A stretch of DNA of 64,000 bases, from NCBI RefSeq assembly GCF_049856295.1, contig NZ_JBNDMZ010000001.1, forward strand, positions 186,001 to 250,000, written 5' to 3'. This document shows positions 60,367 to 64,000 of the stretch, piece after piece. The position numbers and the translations under genes were made by a program. Position 1 is the stretch's first letter. The number at the start of each line of letters is the position of its first letter. The notes below the pieces were generated by a model, which was not told the DNA's origin, made no database searches, and saw nothing but the letters and a program-made list of their open reading frames with translations. This DNA comes from JB111 sp049856295. GTDB lineage: Bacteria; Actinomycetota; Actinomycetes; Actinomycetales; Actinomycetaceae.

Positions 60367-61607
60367 CCGCCACCGCTTCCCGCCGCGTCGTCACCCAGGC
60401 ACCCGCGCAGCCCCGCCGGGAGGAGAACCCGGCGCTCAGCTTCTACCTCATCGCGGCCTCCTCGGCGCTGCTCGTCGCCGTCGGGGCCGTCATGCGCCTG
60501 TCGGCGTCGACGGTCACCGCCATCTCGGACACCGGCTCGCCGTACCAGGAGTGGGTGGGCCAGCTGCTCTTCCTCGCGGTCGGCGTGGCGGGCGCGTTCG
60601 TCGCCGCCCTCGTGCCGCCGGGCTTCTACCGGAGGTCCGCATGGGTCCTGCTCGTCCTCGGCCTGGCCCTGCAGTCCCTCATCTTCACCGGCTTCGCGCG
60701 CGGCCAGGGCGGCAACCTCAACTGGATCGTCCTGCCCGGCACCGGCCAGGTCATCCAGCCCGCGGAGTTCCTCAAGCTGGCCCTCGCGATCTGGCTCGGC
60801 GCCGTCCTCGCCCGCAAGGTCAAGGTGATGGACAATCTCCTGCACGCCGCGATCCCCGGGGTGATCGGGGCCGGCGCGGCGATCACCCTCGTCCTCGCGG
60901 GGCACGACATGGGCACCGCGGCGATCATGGTGATCCTCGTGGCGGGCGCCTACTACGTGGCCGGCCTGCGCCTGCGGTGGTTCGCGCTCGTCGGCGTCGT
61001 CGGCGCGGGCCTCGCTGCCTTCCTCGTCATGTCCTCGGCCTCGCGTCGCGCGCGGGTCGGCCAGTTCTTCGGCCTCACGGAGTCCGACCCCCTCGGCGCC
61101 GGCCTCCAGCCCCTGCACGGGCTGTGGGCGCTCGGCTCGGGCGGCATCTCCGGGGTCGGCCTCGGCGCGTCACGCGAGAAGTGGGAGTACCTGCCCGAGG
61201 CCCACAACGACTTCATCTTCGCGATCATCGGCGAGGAGCTCGGCCTCATCGGCACCCTCGTCGTGCTCGTCCTGTTCGCCGTGCTCGCCGCCGGGATCTA
61301 CCGCATCGTGCGCCGGCACGACGACCCGTTCGTCCAGATCGCCGCTGCCGGGCTCGGCGCGTGGATCTTCGGGCAGGCGATCGTCAACATGCTCGTCGTC
61401 ATCGGCCTGCTGCCCGTGCTCGGCGTGCCCCTGCCGCTCGTCTCCGCCGGCGGCTCGGCGCTCATCGCCACCCTGCTCGGCATCGGGATCCTCCTGGGCT
61501 TCGCCCGCACCGAGCCCGGCGCGCGCGAGGCACTGCGCGTGCGCTCCCGGCACGCCCGGCGCACGGGCGCGGTGACGGCCACCCCTCGGAAGGCCCGCCG
61601 TGGCTGA
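60363..61607 (+). CDS. ftsW: Septal peptidoglycan glycosyltransferase FtsW
   Basis: 414 residues, SEDS family with about ten membrane helices. Motifs include PAEFLKLALAIWLG (around residue 135), GHDMGTAAIMV, GLGASREKWEYLPEAHNDFIFAIIGEELG and GVPLPLVSAGGSALIATL. It polymerises lipid II at the septum with FtsI. A basic tail ends the protein. ATG overlaps the murD stop; murG starts 8 bases before its end. Confidence 0.96.
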   Translation: MTATASRRVVTQAPAQPRREENPALSFYLIAASSALLVAVGAVMRLSASTVTAISDTGSPYQEWVGQLLFLAVGVAGAFVAALVPPGFYRRSAWVLLVLGLALQSLIFTGFARGQGGNLNWIVLPGTGQVIQPAEFLKLALAIWLGAVLARKVKVMDNLLHAAIPGVIGAGAAITLVLAGHDMGTAAIMVILVAGAYYVAGLRLRWFALVGVVGAGLAAFLVMSSASRRARVGQFFGLTESDPLGAGLQPLHGLWALGSGGISGVGLGASREKWEYLPEAHNDFIFAIIGEELGLIGTLVVLVLFAVLAAGIYRIVRRHDDPFVQIAAAGLGAWIFGQAIVNMLVVIGLLPVLGVPLPLVSAGGSALIATLLGIGILLGFARTEPGAREALRVRSRHARRTGAVTATPRKARRG

Positions 61608-62718
61608 GCCCCTGCGCGTCCTGCTCGCGGGCGGCGGTACCGCGGGCCACGTCAACCCCATGCTCGCCACCGCCGCGGCGCTGGCCGAGGACGGCGCGAG
61701 CTGCGCGGCGCTCGGCACCGCCGACGGGCTGGAGTCCCGTCTCGTCCCCGCCGCCGGACTCGACCTCCACCCGGTCCCGCGCGTCCCGCTGCCCCGGCGA
61801 CCCACGGCCGACCTCCTAAGGCTGCCGACGAACCTGCGCGCGGCCGTGCGCGCCGCCCGCGCCGCGATCGAGGCCACCTCGGCCGACGTCGTCGTCGGGT
61901 TCGGTGGCTACGTCGCGACGCCCGCCTACCTCGCCGCCCGCCGCGCCGGGATCCCGGTCGTCGTCCACGAGCAGAACGCGCGGCCGGGCCTGGCCAACAA
62001 GGTCGGCGCGCGCACCGCGGCCGCCGTCGCCCTCACCTTCGCCTCGACCCCGCTGGCCGCACGCCGCGGGCGCACCGAGGTCACCGGCCTCCCGCTGCGC
62101 CGCGCCGTCGCCGACCTCGTCGCCGCCCGGGCGGACGAGGCCGGACGCCTCGCTGCACGGGAGACCGGCGCCCGCGCACTCGGACTCGACCCCGACCGAC
62201 CCGTCCTGCTCGTCACCGGCGGCTCGCTGGGCGCCCAGCGGATCAACGAGACCCTCGCGGCGAGCGCGGGAGACCTCGCCGACGCCCAGGTCCTCCACCT
62301 CACGGGACGCGACAAGGACGCCCCGGTCCGCGCGGCCGTCGAGGGCCACGACGACTACCACGTGCTCGACTACCTCGGCGAGATGGAGCACGCGCTCGCC
62401 TGCGCCGACCTCGTCGTCTGCCGCTCCGGCGCCGGGACCGTCGCCGAGCTCTCCGCCCTCGGCCTGCCCGCGATCTACGTCCCGCTGCCCCACGGCAACG
62501 GGGAGCAGCGTCTCAACGCCGCGGACGTCGTCGCCGCCGGCGGGGGGATCGTCGTCGAGGACGCCGACCTCTCGCCCGCAGCCGTGCGCGAGACCGTGAC
62601 CCCGCTCCTGGCGGACCCGGACCGCCTGCGGGAGATGGGCGACGCCGCCGCGTCCGCCGGCCCCGGGGACGGCGCCGGGCCCCTGGCCGCGCTCGTCTCG
62701 GCGGTGGCACGTGGCTGA
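61600..62718 (+). CDS. murG: Lipid II synthase MurG
   Basis: 372 residues, a GT-B glycosyltransferase adding GlcNAc to lipid I on the inner membrane face. Lipid-side loop LAGGGTAGHVNPMLA is at about 5-19, VGFGGYVATPAYLAA and VHEQNARPGLANK follow, the donor loop is TGGSLGAQRINETL (about 206), then CRSGAGTVAELSALGLPAIYVPLPHGNGEQ. GTG at 61600 lies 8 bases inside ftsW; murC starts 8 bases before its end in the same sequence context. Confidence 0.96.
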   Translation: MAEPLRVLLAGGGTAGHVNPMLATAAALAEDGASCAALGTADGLESRLVPAAGLDLHPVPRVPLPRRPTADLLRLPTNLRAAVRAARAAIEATSADVVVGFGGYVATPAYLAARRAGIPVVVHEQNARPGLANKVGARTAAAVALTFASTPLAARRGRTEVTGLPLRRAVADLVAARADEAGRLAARETGARALGLDPDRPVLLVTGGSLGAQRINETLAASAGDLADAQVLHLTGRDKDAPVRAAVEGHDDYHVLDYLGEMEHALACADLVVCRSGAGTVAELSALGLPAIYVPLPHGNGEQRLNAADVVAAGGGIVVEDADLSPAAVRETVTPLLADPDRLREMGDAAASAGPGDGAGPLAALVSAVARG

Positions 62719-64000
62719 GACCCGCGCCTTCCACCTCGTCGGCATCGGTGGCGCGGGCATGTCCGTCGTCGCCCACCTGCTCCTCGCCCGCGGAGCCCGC
62801 GTGAGCGGCTCCGACGCCAAGGACTCCGCCGTGCTCGCCGCCCTCGCGGACGCGGGGGCGGACGTCCACGTCGGCCACGACGCCGCGCACGTGCCCGACG
62901 GCGCGACCGTCGTCGTCTCCACGGCCGTGCGCGAGACCAACCCCGAGCTCGCCCACGCGCGCGCGACCGGACTGCCGGTCCTCCACCGCAGCGAGGCGCT
63001 GCAGCTGGTCGCCGAGGATCTCGACCTCGTCGCCGTCGCCGGCGCGCACGGCAAGACGACGACCTCCGCGATGCTCGCGGTCGCCCTGCGCGGCGCCGGC
63101 CTCGACCCGTCCTACGCCATCGGCGGCTCGGTCGTCGGCGTCGGCCCCGGCGCGCACCTCGGTGGCGGCACCACGTTCGTGGCGGAGGCCGACGAGTCCG
63201 ACGGCTCCTTCCTCAACTACGCCCCGCGGATCTCGGTGGTCACCAACATCGAGGTCGACCACATCGACCACTGGGGCAGCGCCGAGGCGTTCCACGCCGC
63301 CTTCGAGGAGTTCGCGGACCGGATCCGCCCCGGTGGGCTTCTCGTGGCCTGCGCCGACGACGACGGCGCCCGCCGCCTCGCCACCACCGCCGCGGCGCGC
63401 GGGGCCCGGGTGGTCACGTACGGCACGACGGGTGCGGTCGAGGGTGCCGAGGCCCACGTCGCGCTGAGGGTGGGGGAGCCGAGCGTCGACGGCGCCCGCG
63501 GCGGCGTGGAGGTGGCCGGTCGCTCGGCCGCCCTCGAGCTCGCCGTGGGCGGGGTGCACAACCTGCGCAACGCGGCCGCCTGCGTCGCCGTCGCGGTCGA
63601 GCTCGGGGTGGACCTGGCGGACGCCGCCGCGGCCCTGGGGGAGTTCCGCGGGACCGGCCGCCGGTTCGAGCCCCGCGGCGAGGCCGGGGGAGTGCGTGTG
63701 GTCGACGACTACGCGCACCACCCCACCGAGGTCGCCGCGACGCTCGCCGCCGCCCGGGTGGCCGCCGACGGCGGGCGGGTCCTCGTCCTCTTCCAGCCGC
63801 ACCTGTTCTCCCGCACGCGCGCGTTCGCCGCCGAGTTCGCGGCCGCGCTGTCCGCCGCCGACCTCGCGGTCGTCACCGACGTGTTCGCCTCGCGGGAGGA
63901 CCCCGAGCCCGGGGTCGACGGCTCGCTCGTCACCGCGCGGATGTCCGACGGTCGGTTCGTCGCCGACCGGCACGAGGCCGCCCGCGAGATCGCGGCCGCC
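62711..64000 (+). CDS. murC: UDP-MurNAc-L-alanine ligase MurC, 3' end outside the window
   Basis: 430 residues are visible. HLVGIGGAGMSVVAHLLL is the UDP-MurNAc site, the ATPase loop GAHGKTTT is at 111-118, then EADESDGSF, TNIEVDHIDHWGS and VVDDYAHHPTEV. It adds L-Ala to UDP-MurNAc, the first stem-peptide step. The family is usually about 480 residues, so roughly 50 are cut off by the window edge. GTG at 62711 overlaps murG by 8 bases. ftsQ and ftsZ would be expected next. Confidence 0.96.
   Translation, partial: MAETRAFHLVGIGGAGMSVVAHLLLARGARVSGSDAKDSAVLAALADAGADVHVGHDAAHVPDGATVVVSTAVRETNPELAHARATGLPVLHRSEALQLVAEDLDLVAVAGAHGKTTTSAMLAVALRGAGLDPSYAIGGSVVGVGPGAHLGGGTTFVAEADESDGSFLNYAPRISVVTNIEVDHIDHWGSAEAFHAAFEEFADRIRPGGLLVACADDDGARRLATTAAARGARVVTYGTTGAVEGAEAHVALRVGEPSVDGARGGVEVAGRSAALELAVGGVHNLRNAAACVAVAVELGVDLADAAAALGEFRGTGRRFEPRGEAGGVRVVDDYAHHPTEVAATLAAARVAADGGRVLVLFQPHLFSRTRAFAAEFAAALSAADLAVVTDVFASREDPEPGVDGSLVTARMSDGRFVADRHEAAREIAAA

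Overview
The window is a single stretch of very GC-rich, densely coding bacterial chromosome from an actinobacterium, most likely of the order Micrococcales. The evidence is actinobacteria-specific gene neighbourhoods (pgsA-cinA-clgR; lhr-DUF3046-recA-recX; lexA facing a LysM divS/chiZ-type gene followed by nrdR; mraZ-rsmH-ftsL-ftsI-murEF-mraY-murD-ftsW-murGC), many GTG starts, and many genes whose -10 box sits 6-7 bases before the start codon (leaderless mRNAs). MurE carries DDPH instead of the DNPR motif of diaminopimelate-adding enzymes, which points to a Lys/Orn-type peptidoglycan as in several Micrococcales families. I cannot name the genus.

Layout. 1-1949: a TetR repressor (cut by the window edge) divergent from a two-gene ABC exporter, with two matching palindromic operators between them. 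1981-3666: RNase J. 3813-5607: a TetR and a MalY/PatB-type aminotransferase. 5765-8662: FtsK. 8758-10008: a DUF4143 AAA ATPase behind three tandem promoter-bearing repeats, a likely accessory gene. 10014-11863: CapA-like protein and a phosphoesterase. 11931-13769: pgsA, cinA, clgR. 13850-18913: a very large Lhr helicase. 19041-21510: DUF3046, recA (with SOS box) and recX. 21722-22927: an unknown lipoprotein. 23004-26565: a glutamate-type ABC uptake operon (gluABCD) interrupted by a 10-N assembly gap between gluB and gluC. 26789-27715: an APH(6)-like kinase. 27769-35773: miaB, miaA, dapF, a methyltransferase, hflX and dinG. 36000-37091: lactate dehydrogenase. 37225-39402: lexA, divS-like gene and nrdR with three SOS boxes. 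39749-46890: serA, a free-standing L7/L12 C-terminal-like protein, HelD, a PAC2 protein, an MFS transporter and a cold-shock protein. 47081-49819: a spermidine-synthase-like protein, DNA polymerase IV and a DUF3040 protein. 50599-64000: the dcw cell-wall and division cluster, cut inside murC.

How the genes work together. Two themes dominate. One is DNA damage: LexA, RecA, RecX, the LysM division inhibitor candidate, DNA polymerase IV, Lhr and DinG, with SOS boxes visible at recA and lexA/divS. The other is envelope growth and division: the dcw cluster, FtsK and PgsA. The dcw genes overlap by 1-8 bases from rsmH onward and are probably one long transcript controlled by MraZ.

No CRISPR array, prophage, insertion sequence, rRNA or tRNA was recognised. 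The most unusual non-coding structures are an inverted array of about eleven MraZ-box-like hexamers upstream of mraZ (49956-50204), the three tandem 23-bp promoter repeats before the DUF4143 ATPase (8691-8753), and a 36-bp perfect palindrome followed by 22-bp direct repeats after RNase J (3718-3803).
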